A DNA stretch of 64,000 nt from Catenaria anguillulae PL171 (taxonomy: Eukaryota > Blastocladiomycota > Blastocladiomycetes > Blastocladiales > Catenariaceae). The stretch is from NCBI GenBank assembly GCA_002102555.1, contig MCFL01000089.1:1-64000 (forward strand), in the 5' to 3' direction. Both the position numbers and the translations under genes were made by a program. Shown in pieces: positions 40,296-52,385 of this stretch. The notes under the pieces were generated by a model. That model saw nothing but the letters and a program-made list of their open reading frames with translations, made no database searches and was not told the DNA's origin. Position 1 is the stretch's first letter. Every line of letters begins with the position of its first letter.

Positions 40296-40821
40296 GCCGT
40301 CACTCTACCTATTCGTGAATGTCGCATTCCAACCACTCTATGAACGCCACTTCCGAGACCGAGGCACCTCTTGCGCTTGTCAGAGCGATATCCTAGTAAT
40401 TTCATTATGTGAACTGGACGGTGTGTAGACGTGATCAGAAAAAGCAAATGAAAAACAGAACAGAACACGACAGGCTTGGGCACAGGAGGCAAGTGCAAGT
40501 GCACAGAACGAAACACAAATGCGGAAGCAGAAAACGAAGCGAAAGAAAGGCAGCAGTTGAAGAGGAAACGAAGGCCGCAGGGTAGAGCTTGGGACAGGAG
40601 ACCTCGCAGTGAGTTAGACAGGACAAGATCAAACAAAAATGCACTATTGTCCCAAAACCAAATTAGCCGTGGAAGGGAATAGAGAAACGATTCAACAAAA
40701 AGTCGAAAACAGAACGAGGAGGGAAAAAGGGGGGTTTCCGATAATGCAAATGGAAAAAGAAGAAAAAAAAAAGAAAATGACAATTAAGGCAAGAAGCAAA
40801 TCAACTCGCGTGCTCAGTGCA
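40296..40821. other. Convergent intergenic region
   Basis: A 526-bp, purine-rich (plus strand) gap between the 3' ends of RRP7 and the PP2C gene. No gene is recognised; it presumably holds both 3' untranslated regions and terminators. Confidence 0.6.
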
Positions 40822-42138
40822 TTACGACGACGAGTTGTCAGCATCCGCCTCCGAGTCTGCCACTGGTACCGAGTTGCCATGCGCGCCTGCCGCCGCCGGT
40901 GTTGCCACGGGTTCCAAGAGCGGCTGCTCTGCCGTGGCCGAGATTGCCTGCCCGGGAGTCAACAAGACGGTCCTCCTGGCGAACGTAATGGACGGCGGGT
41001 TCAAGCTGGCGGTCGCTGCATACCGCTCGCGAATGTGCTGGTACCATTCGTCGACCGACTTGCCGTGCAACAGTCCAACAACGATGACCGTCATGTTGTC
41101 GCACCCAACGCCGCCCAACTCCGAGTCGGGGGCAACACACTGTTCCATGAGATCCTCGCAAATCTCCTTGAGTGTCTTGCCGTGGGCAATCTGGTGGCGG
41201 ACATAGGTCACGGCGTCCTCGTTGGAAACGCAATCCCAGATGCCGTCGCAGGCGAGAATGAGGAATTCGTGGTCGGGTTCGATTTTCGCTTGGCGAATAT
41301 CGGGGTCGGCAGTCACGATTTGGCGCTCGGGAGGAAGGTCGGGCGATTGCTTGAATTCAAAGTCGCCGAGGGCGCGCGACAGGGCAAGATTGCCTGTAGA
41401 AGTGGGAATTGAAGCAGAGATAGTAAGCGGACGCTGCGTACCTCGAGAGTGCGTGCTGTCATACGAACCATTCACACGCCCAAACTCGACAAACCCGCCC
41501 GCCGACGTAATCCGCTCCTGTTCATGGTCGTTGCTGGGCTTGTGATCCTCACTCAGTGCAATGGCATTTCCGTTTTGCCCAAGCACAGCGCGCGAATCGC
41601 CGGCATTTGCAACGTAAATGGCATCATCGGTGATGAGCGCCGTCACTGCGGTGCACCCGGCGGGGTCGCCTCGGAACTCTTGATGGTCGCGCAGCTCCTG
41701 GTCGAGCGCGAGGAAGCCCTGCTTGAGGGCAGCGGCATAGTCGCCCTTTTTGAATGCCTCTTGATCGGCGATGCGCGTGTGGAGCAGTTTGCCGGCGTAC
41801 TGGGCGACAGTGTGGCCTGTGCATGGGGGATGGGAAATGTGTGGATTTTGGGGACAGCGGAGTGACGCAATCGCACTGGATGTTGAGCTTTCAATGGCCA
41901 AGATGCCTGAGGGGCCCAGGGACAGATTGGTGGGATTTCACGTACCGCCGTGGCCATCAAACACGGCAAAGAAGCCAAACTCGGGACTGCCGTCCTTGTT
42001 GATGTTGTTTTCGGTTGTGTGTGCATCCTCCATGGATATCCGCCATCCTTGCATTGCCGAGGCGGCAAAGACAAAACGGGCAGAAGAGCCCTCGGACGAG
42101 TGCTTATCCTTGATGGGTTCAGAGAGAGTTTGTCCCAT
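40822..42138 (-). CDS. PP2C-type protein phosphatase (Ptc2/3-like)
   Basis: Three exons (42138-41946, 41816-41469, 41393-40822) give 370 residues. The N-terminus MGQTLSEP carries a glycine at position 2, compatible with myristoylation. PP2C motifs in order are GWRISMEDAH, FGFFAVFDGHGG (metal-binding DG), YVANAGDSRAVL, LALSRALGDFEFK, DPDI, LILACDGIWD and CDNMTVIVV, all with their metal aspartates. It is a Mg/Mn-dependent Ser/Thr phosphatase; Ptc2/3 relatives shut down stress MAP-kinase and checkpoint kinases, a role inferred from the family. The C-terminus beyond the domain is Ala/Pro-rich then acidic (DSEADADNSSS). It is divergent from eIF3b with 787 bp between starts. Confidence 0.92.
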
Positions 42139-42925
42139 GTTGGCGTGCAGTCAATGTTATCGTGATTGAGTTGAGGAGTGCTGCTGCGCAGCAGAAAGTT
42201 TTTGAGTGGACATTGTTTGTCGTTGTTCGAGCGAGCGAGCAGCAGGGGACCAATGGTTGTTGTGACATGGCGGGGGTTGTCGACATGAGGAATGAAGGTT
42301 TGGTGGATTGGATACACATTGGGAGACAGACAGAAGGATGGTATGGTGAGCATGCGTGCTACATTGGCATGGGTGTGTGTCGTGCTTTGCTTCCGATAGC
42401 GATAGCGATTTGGAGATGGCGTTGGTGCCATGTCGAGGAGTGGCATTAAGCGGTCGTACAAGCAAGTGGCTCCTGGGGTCAGCAGCAGTTGGAGGCGAGG
42501 CAGTGGATTGGGCAGTCGATCACGGGGCGCCCAAGCTCGTGTTGGTTCCGTCGGTCGGGATGGCAAGTGGGCAAGTGGGCGAGTCACTGTGGGTGCGATT
42601 GCGTCGAGTAAAGATGGGAAAATGGCATTCCATTCAGTCATAAATGCGCCTACGGTCTCCGATTTCATCGATGCCGTACATACCCGTTTTCGCATGTGCT
42701 TTTGCGGTTGCGGTGACAAGGTTCAGTTGGGCACACCTCACAGAACAAAAGAACAGAGAGCTGTGCGTGGGCTGATGTCACATGACGCGTGCAAACAAAC
42801 ACCCGACAACCATCTGACCGACCGACCGACGTGGCCACATCGCATCGCATCACATCACACCGCAGCAAATCGACCACCGTATGCTCGATATTCATCAGAA
42901 ACCAGAAACCAGATCCCACACCACC
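42139..42925. promoter_or_regulatory. Divergent promoter region of the PP2C and eIF3b genes
   Basis: A 787-bp interval between two start codons pointing apart. No coding family is seen. Specific promoter elements cannot be assigned with confidence. Confidence 0.45.
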
Positions 42926-45205
42926 ATGTCGCCCGTTGCCATTGACCACATCCCGATCGGCATTGACCTCGACGACGATGCCGCCCTCGACGCGGTCCTG
43001 GACTACTCGGACATTGTTGCCCAGCTCGACACGCCCCTCAACGACCCCTTTGACACGGTCCTCGTCATTGACGGCGCCCCGATCGTCGACGAGGGCAAGC
43101 GCGACAAGCTCTTCTCGGTGATTCGCAAGCAGTTTGCCAAGGAGGGCGCAAAGATCAAGGAGAATGGCTTCCACATGCCCATGGAGGAGACGCCCAAGGG
43201 CAAGCTCATGTCCAAGGGCTTTGTCTTTGTCGACTTTGAGACTCCCGCCGACGCCGAAAAGGCTCTCAAGGACCTCCAGTTCTTCAAGTTCGACAAGGCA
43301 CACACCTTCTTCCTCAACCGCTTTGCCGACGTCGAAAAGTACTCGACTGTTCCCGACGAGTGGAACGAGGAGGCAGCCGTGGGCCCCGCCCCAGAGTACA
43401 AGGAGCAAGGTTTCCTCCGCGACTGGCTCCTTGACCCCTCTGCGCGCGACCAAATCGCTGTTTTCAACCGTGACACGGTCTCGTTGCTCTGGTCCAACAA
43501 GGACAAGAACCCCGATGTCGTGCACGAGCGCGAGCGCTGGACCGAGGGCTACGTTGCCTGGTCGCCGCGCGGTTCCTACTTGGCCTCGGTGCACCGCGCT
43601 GGTGTCGCCATTTGGGGATCAAAGGCGATGGACCGTCTCCAACGCTTCCACCATCCTGGTGTCCGCTTCATTGACTTTTCTCCTCTCGAATCCTACCTCG
43701 TCACCTTCTCGCCCGAGCCGCTCCCTGCCGTTGCTGCGGGTGACACGTCCAAGCCCTGGGGCCCCGAATCCGCTGGCCACCACGTGTGCATCTGGAACAT
43801 TCGCACTGGCCGCGTGCTCCGGTCCTTTGCCCTGACGTCCGAGGAAATCGCCACAAAGAATGTGCCGTGGCCGCTATTCAAGTGGTCCTGGGACGAAAAG
43901 TACTTTGCGCGCATTGTGGGCAACGCAAAGATCACCGTGTATGAGGCGCCGTCGATGGCCTTGCTCGACAAGAAGAGCATCAACTTGCCCGGTGTCACCG
44001 AGTTTGAGTGGATGCCCTACACGCCCGAGGAGGAGCCCGAGCAGGCGGCGGGTGCGAATGCGGATGGCAAGAAGAAGAAGCACGGGCCCGCTCAGCAAAA
44101 GCGCAACATCGCCCCGCCCCACGTGCTCGCCTACTTTATCCCGCAAACCGGCACCGACAACCCTGCCCAGCTCGCACTCATGTCGCTGCCCAACCGCCAA
44201 ATCATTCGCTCCAAGCAAGTCTTCTTTGGCACGGGCGCAAAGATTCACTTCCAGCCCCAGGGCGACTACCTCTTGTTCAAGGTGGACCGCACCAACCGCT
44301 CGGGCAAGGCCAGCTTTGTTTCGCTCGAGGTGTTCCGCCTTCGCGAAAAGGACTTCCCCGCCGACTCTGTCGAGATCCAGCAAATCATCACTGCGTTTGG
44401 CTGGGAGCCCACGGGCAACCGTTTTGCTGTCATCACCACATCGGACACGCCCAGTGCTGATCTCGACATCAAGACGGTGCTCGCCGGTGCCCCCGGCAAG
44501 ATGACGGCCCACATTTACGAGGTCGAGGCTGCCCAGGAAAAGAAGGGCAAGCAAGCGGCCGTGCCCGGCGGTGTCAAGCTCGTCAAGGCCCTGGAAAAGA
44601 AGTCTGTCAACTCGGTCTTCTGGTCGCCCAAGGGCCGCTACGTCGTGTTTGCCGGTCTGCGCAACCTGCAAGGTGTGCTCGAGTTTTACGACATTGATGC
44701 GGGCGCAGATGCTGCAAAGGACGCGTCCATGACTGCCACGACGGCCGTCAACGGCACCGAGGTGACGACCATCAAGGACGTTGAGCAAATTGCTCTGCTT
44801 GCCGCCAACGACCACCACGGCGCCACGGACGTTGCCTGGGACCCGACGGGCAGGTATGTCCTGACGTCCGTGTCCATGTGGGCCAAGTCGGCCGACCAAG
44901 GGTTCCACCTGTGGGACATGCGTGGCGCCCTGCTCAACAAGCAGTCGCGCGAGCAGCTCAAGCAGGCCCTTTGGCGCCCGCGCCCCGCCACACTTCTCAG
45001 CAAGAACAAGCTCAAGAACATTCGCAAGAACATTAAGAACTATGTGCGTGAGTTTGAGATTCAGGACGCCCAAGAGTCGTCGGCCTTGTCGGCGGCCGAG
45101 CTCGAGGAGCGCAAGCGCTTGTTTGCCGAGTGGTACAAGTTCAGGTCCCAGGCGCTTATGGCGGTGGATGCTGTCGAGGAGCACGAGACCATTGTGCAGT
45201 TGTGA
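42926..45205 (+). CDS. EIF3B: Eukaryotic translation initiation factor 3 subunit B (Prt1)
   Basis: Single-exon gene of 759 residues. An in-frame ATG lies 45 bp further upstream, but 42926 (context CACCATGTC) is the better start. An N-terminal RRM (about residues 45-135, VLVIDGAPIV, GFVFVDFETPADAEKAL) precedes the eIF3b beta-propeller with its typical DRDTVSLLW-like block (NRDTVSLLWSN), YVAWSPRGSYLASVHRAGVAIWG and DVAWDPTGRYVLTSVS. The C-terminal helix (RPRPATLLS, KLKNIRKNIKNY, EWYKFRSQ) binds other eIF3 subunits. It is a core scaffold of eIF3, which recruits the 40S ribosome to mRNA. The length is like Prt1 of yeast. Absence of introns and strong C-ending codon bias fit high expression. Confidence 0.96.
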   Translation: MSPVAIDHIPIGIDLDDDAALDAVLDYSDIVAQLDTPLNDPFDTVLVIDGAPIVDEGKRDKLFSVIRKQFAKEGAKIKENGFHMPMEETPKGKLMSKGFVFVDFETPADAEKALKDLQFFKFDKAHTFFLNRFADVEKYSTVPDEWNEEAAVGPAPEYKEQGFLRDWLLDPSARDQIAVFNRDTVSLLWSNKDKNPDVVHERERWTEGYVAWSPRGSYLASVHRAGVAIWGSKAMDRLQRFHHPGVRFIDFSPLESYLVTFSPEPLPAVAAGDTSKPWGPESAGHHVCIWNIRTGRVLRSFALTSEEIATKNVPWPLFKWSWDEKYFARIVGNAKITVYEAPSMALLDKKSINLPGVTEFEWMPYTPEEEPEQAAGANADGKKKKHGPAQQKRNIAPPHVLAYFIPQTGTDNPAQLALMSLPNRQIIRSKQVFFGTGAKIHFQPQGDYLLFKVDRTNRSGKASFVSLEVFRLREKDFPADSVEIQQIITAFGWEPTGNRFAVITTSDTPSADLDIKTVLAGAPGKMTAHIYEVEAAQEKKGKQAAVPGGVKLVKALEKKSVNSVFWSPKGRYVVFAGLRNLQGVLEFYDIDAGADAAKDASMTATTAVNGTEVTTIKDVEQIALLAANDHHGATDVAWDPTGRYVLTSVSMWAKSADQGFHLWDMRGALLNKQSREQLKQALWRPRPATLLSKNKLKNIRKNIKNYVREFEIQDAQESSALSAAELEERKRLFAEWYKFRSQALMAVDAVEEHETIVQL

Positions 45206-45654
45206 TTCGACTTGTCTAAGTTTTCTTGATGTGTAATGGTTTGGTCTCTTGATGCAATGATCCTGTTGCTCGATAACTGTTGGATCGTTGATCATGACTG
45301 ATTGAAGTCACATGATAAGGAGGTAGTACGATTACCAGAAATGCAACCAAATCATAGACAAGAAACAAGCGAAGGGGTAATACTAACAGAAAACAAGAGC
45401 AACAGAGAGAATGACTGACCATTCCAGAGCAAATATGGTAACGCAAAAGAAAGAAACGAGAGACAAGAACAAACAATGAGAGTAGAGCAGTCAACAATAT
45501 CGTCGGCCAAAAGTCAAACTATGGGGCGAGTCGAAAGAAATTCGACGAGAGGGCCATGGCGAGACGAGGCATCAAGTTGGTGTGTGTGTGTGTGGGGCAA
45601 GTGAGTGGTACTCTAAATCAACAACTTTCAACGCAGCCGCAATACTGTCGCACA
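45206..45654. other. Convergent intergenic region
   Basis: A 449-bp gap between the 3' ends of eIF3b and the PKA gene. It is A-rich with a TG-dinucleotide stretch near 45580-45596. No gene is seen. Confidence 0.6.
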
Positions 45655-47121
45655 TTAGAAATCCTTGAACAGCTGCGCATACGGGTCAGGCTGCACCTTG
45701 CCGTACGGCTCGGCCTCCTCTGGGTACGCATCAAAGTTTGACGTGTCGCCCTCGCCGCGGTTTGGCGGCGTGTACGGTGGCGGGATTTGGCGATTGTACA
45801 GCTTGTTCCAATCGAGCCCTGCAAACCATTTGTGCATCTTGATATCCTTGGACCCGCCCTTCAAGTTTCCATACCGCTTGGTCAAGTCGGTCGTCAGCAG
45901 CCGCTTGAGCAGATCTTTTGCTGCCGGGTCAAAGTGCGACGGCCACTTGATCTTGCCCTGCAAAATCTTTTCGTACATGCGCACATGGTCCTCGTCGTAG
46001 AATGGTGGGTAGCCCGCGAGCATTTCGAAAATCAGCACGCCCAGGGCATACCAATCGACCGCACGGCCGTAGCCACGCGATTGAATGATTTCGGGCGCAA
46101 GGTAGTCGGGCGTTCCACACAACGTCCAGGTGATGTCCGGGACGTGTTTGGCAAATCCGAAATCGGTAATCTACATGTCGAGAGCAAAATGAGTGAACGA
46201 TGGATAGGGTCTGTGGCGTTTGCCCGTTTGGGAAGAAGGATGAAGATACCTTGACGTGGCCTTGGGCATCAAGGAGAAGGTTTTCTGGCTTGAGATCACC
46301 TGTGAGGGACAGAAAATCTGTTAGGTTCGAGTGCGGTTTTTGGCGGAACGCAAACAAATCGTACGGTAAATGATGTCCTTGCTATGAAGGTACTCGAACG
46401 CGAGCACGACTTCGGCGGCGTAGAATTTGGCGACATTGTTGGAGAAACGCTGTTGCACAAGCGTTGGTGAGTATTCTTTTCTGATCTGAACGAAGTCAAA
46501 AAGTATTCTCGAACGAACCTGGGACCTCCGCAAATACGTAAACAACTCACCACCCGTCACATACTCCATGATCATGTACAAATTTGCCGAGTCCTGGAAG
46601 CTCGAGTGCAGCGACACCAAAAACGGATGATCAATCTGCTCGAGAATATTCTTCTCGTTGAGCGTGTGCTCGACCTGCTTGTGCTTGACCACCTCGGCCT
46701 TCTTGAGGACCTTCATTGCATAGTACTTGCCCGTTGAGCGCAAGCGCACAAGATGCACACGTCCAAACGATCCAGTCCCCAGCGTTTGCCGCAACTCGAC
46801 CTCGGCCAAGGTCGTCTTGCGCCTGCGGCGCTCGGCTTGCGCGTCAATGGCTCCACCACTGGGTGGTGTGAGGGAATAATCCGTGTTTGTGTGTGCGGCT
46901 GCAGAGAGTTTTTGCGCGTGCAGGATGCTGCCAGACGTGGATGGACCCGTGGCTCCGCTTGTAGGCGACAATTGGGATGAGGAGGAGGCGTTTGCTCCGG
47001 ATGACGCCGCTGTTCCAACGCCGAGTGTCGGTGATGATGAATTGACGGCCGTGGATGACCCCTGGTCTGAAGCGCCGGGGTCCTTTTTGGTCTTTGCCAT
47101 GAGTTTATCGATGAGCGTCAT
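45655..47121 (-). CDS. cAMP-dependent protein kinase catalytic subunit
   Basis: Four exons (47121-46519, 46449-46365, 46299-46250, 46170-45655) join to 417 residues. The first ~105 residues are a low-complexity Ser/Ala/Thr-rich extension. The kinase core follows: [11 protein letters not shown] glycine loop, YYAMKVLKK lysine, [19 protein letters not shown], the [10 protein letters not shown] catalytic loop spanning an intron, the [25 protein letters not shown] activation segment in parts (activation-loop threonine in WTLCGTP), and [14 protein letters not shown]. The C-terminal tail ends in FKDF, close to the PKA FxxF hydrophobic motif. It phosphorylates RRxS/T sites when cAMP releases the regulatory subunit. 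Fungal PKAs often have such N-terminal extensions. It is convergent with eIF3b. Confidence 0.93.
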
Positions 47122-47875
47122 GGTGAATCGAGGAGTATCAGGCTAATCGACAGTTGAAGAGTCGAAGAAAAAAAAATTGGTGGGGCCGAGTTTTGCGAGT
47201 GAAATTTCAGAGGTTGGATGTGAGATGCGCAGTGAAGCCGCAGCAAGAGTGCAACTCAGCGTATGCAGAAATGCGTCGACAAGTCAAGGTGCGGCGATGC
47301 AGCGTGTCCACACCCGGTCTGTCCGTTGACGAATGGTTGGACGGATGGATCGGGATCGCGAGTCGGTTGTTGGTGACGATGGCAGATTGGCGACAGCGGC
47401 AATGGGCAAAGCGACCCGGCGGGTAGGCGCAGAGAGAGGGTTCTGAGTCGAATGCGCAAGCTTCTATTGTGCCAAGTAGAGTGCATGGAGCGGAGCTGGA
47501 CCGCGAACGTTGCTTGATATCATGTCAAGATTGTTCGACTCGCGCAAACAAAAGCCAGCAGACACAAAAGCAAATCGTCATCACGTCGTCGGCCCGTGCT
47601 GTGATCCTCCGATCTACTAGCACCACATTGCAGCGTGATTCATTGGCACCTGAAGCTCTCTCAGTTACGGTGGTGGCAGCGAGGCCAGGCCAGGCCCCGG
47701 CCGAGCGTCCGTGCCCACTGCAGAACGACATGGGATCGACTTTCGGCAAGACATCAATGAGGCACGTCATTCGTCCTAAGTTTACTCGTCCCTGCACTCG
47801 ACATGTGCATGGGCATGCGAACACGTTCTCGGATCGTTGGACAATTGACATATAAATCATGGAACAAACGTTTTC
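47122..47875. other. Intergenic region upstream of the PKA gene
   Basis: A 754-bp gap between the start of the PKA gene and the end of GAA1. No gene is recognised; it must contain the PKA promoter and the GAA1 3' end. Confidence 0.55.
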
Positions 47876-49826
47876 CTATACCCGATATGTCAGCAAGCGG
47901 GCCCAAACAATGCTTAGCGACCCACAAATACCCCACACGACCCCTGACCCCGCCACGCCAATCAGCTCACCCACAACTTCCTTTGCCAATACTAATTCGG
48001 GAACTGCCACCATGTCCGCCGCGAATGCCATGATGCGATACGCAATCACCGGGTGCAAAAGCAGCACCGCCACCCATCGCATCGCCCGTAACCGACGCAT
48101 ATCACTCCCAAACACGAGAATCCACGCTGGTGCCAGTAATGCCGTCGCAGCGGCTCCTTGGCCAAAATTGATGATGGCCAGCGACGAGACAACTGCCGAC
48201 GAGACAATCAACCCAAAACATATCAAGAGCTGCGCAGCCCGCTGCGACATGGGCGGCAGCATGAGCGCGATTCCAATCGCCGCAACGAGCACTGGCCAGC
48301 CAAGGTCAAGTTGCGAAAGATATGTCAATGCGAGCCCAGTTGCACAGGCAATGGCAAGAGTGACCAGCGGAACTCCTATGGCACGCTCGTTGAGTGTGAA
48401 ATCCGAGGGAGCGTCAGTTGCCGACGAGTTGGAGGCAGCGCTCGCCTCGGGTGATTCTGAAATGAGCCACAGGCGAATGGCTTTGATGAGCATGGATGCG
48501 TTGACGAGGCAGACGGATGGGAGGAAGAACATCATGGACGAAAAGTGGTGGGACGACGACGGGATGTAAAAGAGGTATGAGTGATGGAAGCGTTCAAGGA
48601 GGTTGTTGAGTGACCTGAATGAGGATTCGATGATACTGAAGAAGCAGTCCAGTCAGCACGGGTCATCATGCGTCTATTGACCAGCTGCGAGACGTACATG
48701 GCGATGGTGTTGATGGAATTCATGCCATAGCCCTCGGCATCGGTTACGCCGTGCAACGTGACAGCATCCACACCAAACTTGCGAAACACTCCGTGAGGCC
48801 CCCGCGGCTGCTGCTGTGCCTGGCGCTTGAGAGCATACAGAATACGGCGCATTGTGATGGAGTAGTCGTGATCATCGCCGATGGCCAGTTCGCCCTCGCC
48901 ATGGAATGAAATGGGAACGTGACTGGATTGTGCGACGCGGTAAAATGTGCTGACGAGATCCATGTTGGGTTGCTGCCCATGAAAACCGTCTGAAGGCGAG
49001 TCTCCGCGTGAGAATAGCATGGGATAGGGCGAAAATCTAACCTGCAACATACCATATTCAATGCCAATGCCTTTAACGTGAAACTCGGAAAAGTCGAGGT
49101 GGACAGCTGCCTGGACGCTGCCAGCATGAGCCATGGGCGTTGGCGACGGCATGACTGACGATGCGGACGAATGATATGCTTGAACCCATTGCTCTACGCC
49201 GTAAACGTCGGGAGCAAAGACAAAGACCACGTCCTTTGCCCAATAGGAGAAGCGCCGCCAAAACTTTGCAAGCGCAAGGGTCAGAAGCGATCCGTAGATA
49301 TTGCCTGTTGCTCAACGGGTCAAGATGAGTGAAAATTGAAGGATTTGCTGATGAAGAATCAGAAACCCAGCAACGTACGGGAACCGCTGCGTTCATTGTC
49401 CCAAGAAGTGCTCAAGACGAGGGCCTCTGACCCATCAGCACGTGGAGCGCGCAAAATGGCGTAGACTGCTTGACAGTCGGGGAGCGTGGTGTTGGCCCGA
49501 CAAGGATACGGCAACCTGTGGGTCTCGTAGCCCATGGCATTCAAGTGACCATAAACCCAACGCATGGCGTCGGTGGTCGGGAGAACCTGGGCCGACGTGT
49601 CGAGGTCGTAAATGAGCTGGTAGTCATTGTACGAGAAGTGCGTGTGGATCTGGGCCGGGAGCAGGGCGTTTTCGGAGATGTAGGACCGCGGCCGGAGTGG
49701 ATCTGTCGGGAGCAGCAGGAAGGCAACGACGCCGGCAATGGCCAGCAGTGCCGACAAGGTGGTGGCGGCTTTGGCAAAGGCGCGCAGTACTTTGACGCGG
49801 CGGATCAGGCGGTTGACTTGCTTCAT
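47876..49826 (-). CDS. GPAA1: GPI transamidase complex subunit GAA1
   Basis: Four exons (49826-49379, 49304-49053, 48989-48698, 48635-47876) join to 583 residues, near the family's usual length. The start at 49826 (MKQVNRLIRRVKVLRAF) puts a basic stretch just before the first membrane segment (TTLSALLAIAGVVAFLLL), as in GAA1. The lumenal domain has YISENALLPAQIHT and CQAVYAILRAPRADG, then FAPDVYGVEQWVQAYH, GQQPNMDLVSTF and RGPHGVFRKFGVDAVTLHG. The C-terminus has NNLLERFHHSYLFYIP followed by about six hydrophobic segments. GAA1 works in the ER membrane with PIG-K, PIG-T, PIG-S and PIG-U to attach GPI anchors to proteins. It is divergent from ITFG2. Confidence 0.93.
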
Positions 49827-50206
49827 GGTGTGCAGCAGAATGCCCAAGCTGTTGACTTGATGGACTGGACATCCATGGTACAGTATTCCATCCATTTCGA
49901 TACCATCGACGACCGTCATACCAGGTAGCGGCCGTCTGGCCCGCGCACGCCGAAGCAAACCCCGCATCGAAATGATCTTGTCGAATACCAACGCCCATCA
50001 TGATGAACCCAAATGCAATGCCAAACCGGCCCATTGAGAAGGACTTGAAGCAAATCGAATCGGAATGCCCGCCCGTACCGTCACCCTGCCCAACCATGGT
50101 ACCGTATGCAAGTGTTTCCCGCCACGTCCACGTCCACGGCCGTGTCCACGTCCTCGTCTCCTGTCTCACGGCCGAGCAACTCCTCCTGTTGACCTTTCTA
50201 TACTAC

Positions 50207-52153
50207 ACATATGCAGTGCAATGGATCTTTCGCGGCAACATGAACGCAAACGCCATTGCGATTGGCGATGTCGACAACGACGGGGTTCGTCCGTTCGTCC
50301 TTGGCCCATCCACATGCTTGATTGACATCTCACGACCCAACGCTTGTTTCCGTCGCCCAGCTCAACGAAGTCGTCGTCGCATCAATTCATGGCCAATTGT
50401 CGGTTTTCAAGTACCTCACCGGCAACGGCTCGTGGCCTAATCATTCCGACCAAGACCCGTATGCAGATGACCAGGAGCATCTACTCGACTCGATTGACGA
50501 CGACCACGCCGCTTGGTGCTGTTCCCCAGGCTCTACCGTTCCTTTCGGAGAGCCTTGGCTGACGGCCAGTGGTCTTGGTTCTATTACGAGTCTGTCTGTT
50601 GGGGACATTGCTTCCAAGGGCCACAATTCCATTGTTGCAGTATCCGCAGAGGTACGCAACACCTTGATTCCCTCGTGCTCGGCCCTCATTGTTTCCCACA
50701 AACGGCCACACTGGACACTGTCCACCACAGGGATCAATTCATGTCTTCAATGTCCAGCTCATGGATACTGGCAAACGGGAACTCGTTCCAGTCCTATGCA
50801 CCCCAGCGCCACTCAACGTTTGCCGGATGCTCATTGCAGACGTTGGTAATTGACACCGCCGTTGGCGCTGCATTTCAGCCCATACACTCACGCTTTGATT
50901 CAACCTCTAGATGGTGATGGCACCAACGAATTGGTTCTCGCACGCACCGACCGACAAGTTTACGTTTTTCAAATCCATCTTCCCGCCACTTACCAAGACG
51001 GTCCTGCGGAACAATCATTGTCGTCCCAAGCTTCATACCCGACCCTTCATGCCAAGACCTCCAACATTCTCGCAGCAGCCGCAGCCAACCCGGCTCTATT
51101 TAGCTCCCCGTCGTCTTCTGCTTCCAGTACTATTTCAGGAACAATCCGCTCGCGTCGCCGCACAATCACCGCTCCACCAATCCCTCTGACCCCCGGGGAC
51201 TCGGCGCACCTACCAAATGTCCCACCTCCCACGCCCGCGATCGGCCGCACGATGCAGACGTCAAATCCGCAATTGGAGATCAAGTCACGCCACGGATTTC
51301 CTGGGCAAGTCGGATCACTCGCGCTCCTCGTCAGACAGACACAGCGGTCGCTCCTCGTTTCCCAGCCTAGTGGAACCTATGTGGCTATTGAAAAGGATGG
51401 TAATCAATCGACTGTGTCAATTGTTCCTCCGCGGGTCGGGTTTGATTTGTCACCAACGTCACAAACTCCTCGATCCAACGAGAATTCATACCTGGAGTCG
51501 CTCAACCGAGCAATGTCCTTTCAGGTTTGATTTCGAATCTTGCTCCATTTGCAGTCAACTGGAATTAACCACGTTTTCTGTTTCCACAGCCCGTTCGCTA
51601 CTCAACAAGCGACTTGGACCCGACGCCAGGAACGCCATCAACCAGCCAATTCACTGGCCAAGTCGGAACCGAGGTTGTCGTCTTTCCGAGTGATCCGGCG
51701 GATCCATTCTCGGCCGATACGCTTTGCGTCGTTACTGCTGACGGCACCCTCACGTTCCAGTTCCCCGACGGAACCGCCCGCAGCGCGGATTTGCAAGTCA
51801 ACCATCAGCTCCTGCACGCCACCCGTATTGAAAACATTATTGTCCTTTGTGCATTCGATGGAACGACCTATCTTGTTGACCCAACGCTCCAAGCCGTTCA
51901 AATCATTGGCGCACCGCGCACCGCGGCATTCACGGCAGGCCAAATTGGCGTGTGTCCCGGTGTTTCACGACCGTGTTTGATTTACGCTGGGTTCGAGAAT
52001 GGGATTCGAGTCGTGTATGATCGGGCTCTCATGTCGCATCTGGCGCATTTGGGGGTGCAACGGGCATCTCAAGCGGTTCCCGAGGTGGCGCACTTGACAC
52101 CTGCCCAGTTGAGTGAGCTCATCTATGGGGTTGCTCAACAATCTGTAGAGTGA
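50207..52153 (+). CDS. ITFG2: ITFG2-like FG-GAP protein (KICSTOR subunit)
   Basis: Plus-strand gene with at least four introns. The first recognised exon has NANAIAIGDVDNDG, an FG-GAP calcium-loop-like repeat. After an intron (50285 to about 50357) it continues as LNEVVVASIHGQLSVFKYL. Next are SLSVGDIASKGHNSIVAVSAE, the split repeat IADV/DGDGTNELVLARTDRQVYVF, and a long Ser/Thr/Pro-rich insert (about 51060-51260). The last exon (from about 51592) has LQVNHQLLHATRIEN and VLCAFDGTTYLVD, close to the end of ITFG2. With KPTN, SZT2 and KICS2, ITFG2 places GATOR1 on lysosomes to restrain mTORC1 when nutrients are low (known from animals). The start codon is uncertain because the region before 50207 lacks a clear ATG in frame; an upstream exon is possible. 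Confidence 0.75.
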
Positions 52154-52385
52154 GCGTGCTAGTGTATGATTGATTCCATCATGTAACTGTTTTTCTTCTT
52201 TTACCTTGATTGATTTTGGAAGACCAAAGCAATTCGGTACACAGGTAAACGACAAGCTAAACTTGCCAACAACAAATAATCATGACAAATACGCAACCAA
52301 GAAGCAGCTCAATACGAATAATAACGCTCTATGCCCTTGTGCGCCATTCTCAACATTTCAGAACATGTCCACATTGCCTTGTTAT

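Noticed and set aside
42881-42925. Upstream start for eIF3b
   Set aside because: It adds 15 residues not expected in the family; the ATG at 42926 has a better context and gives a typical N-terminus.
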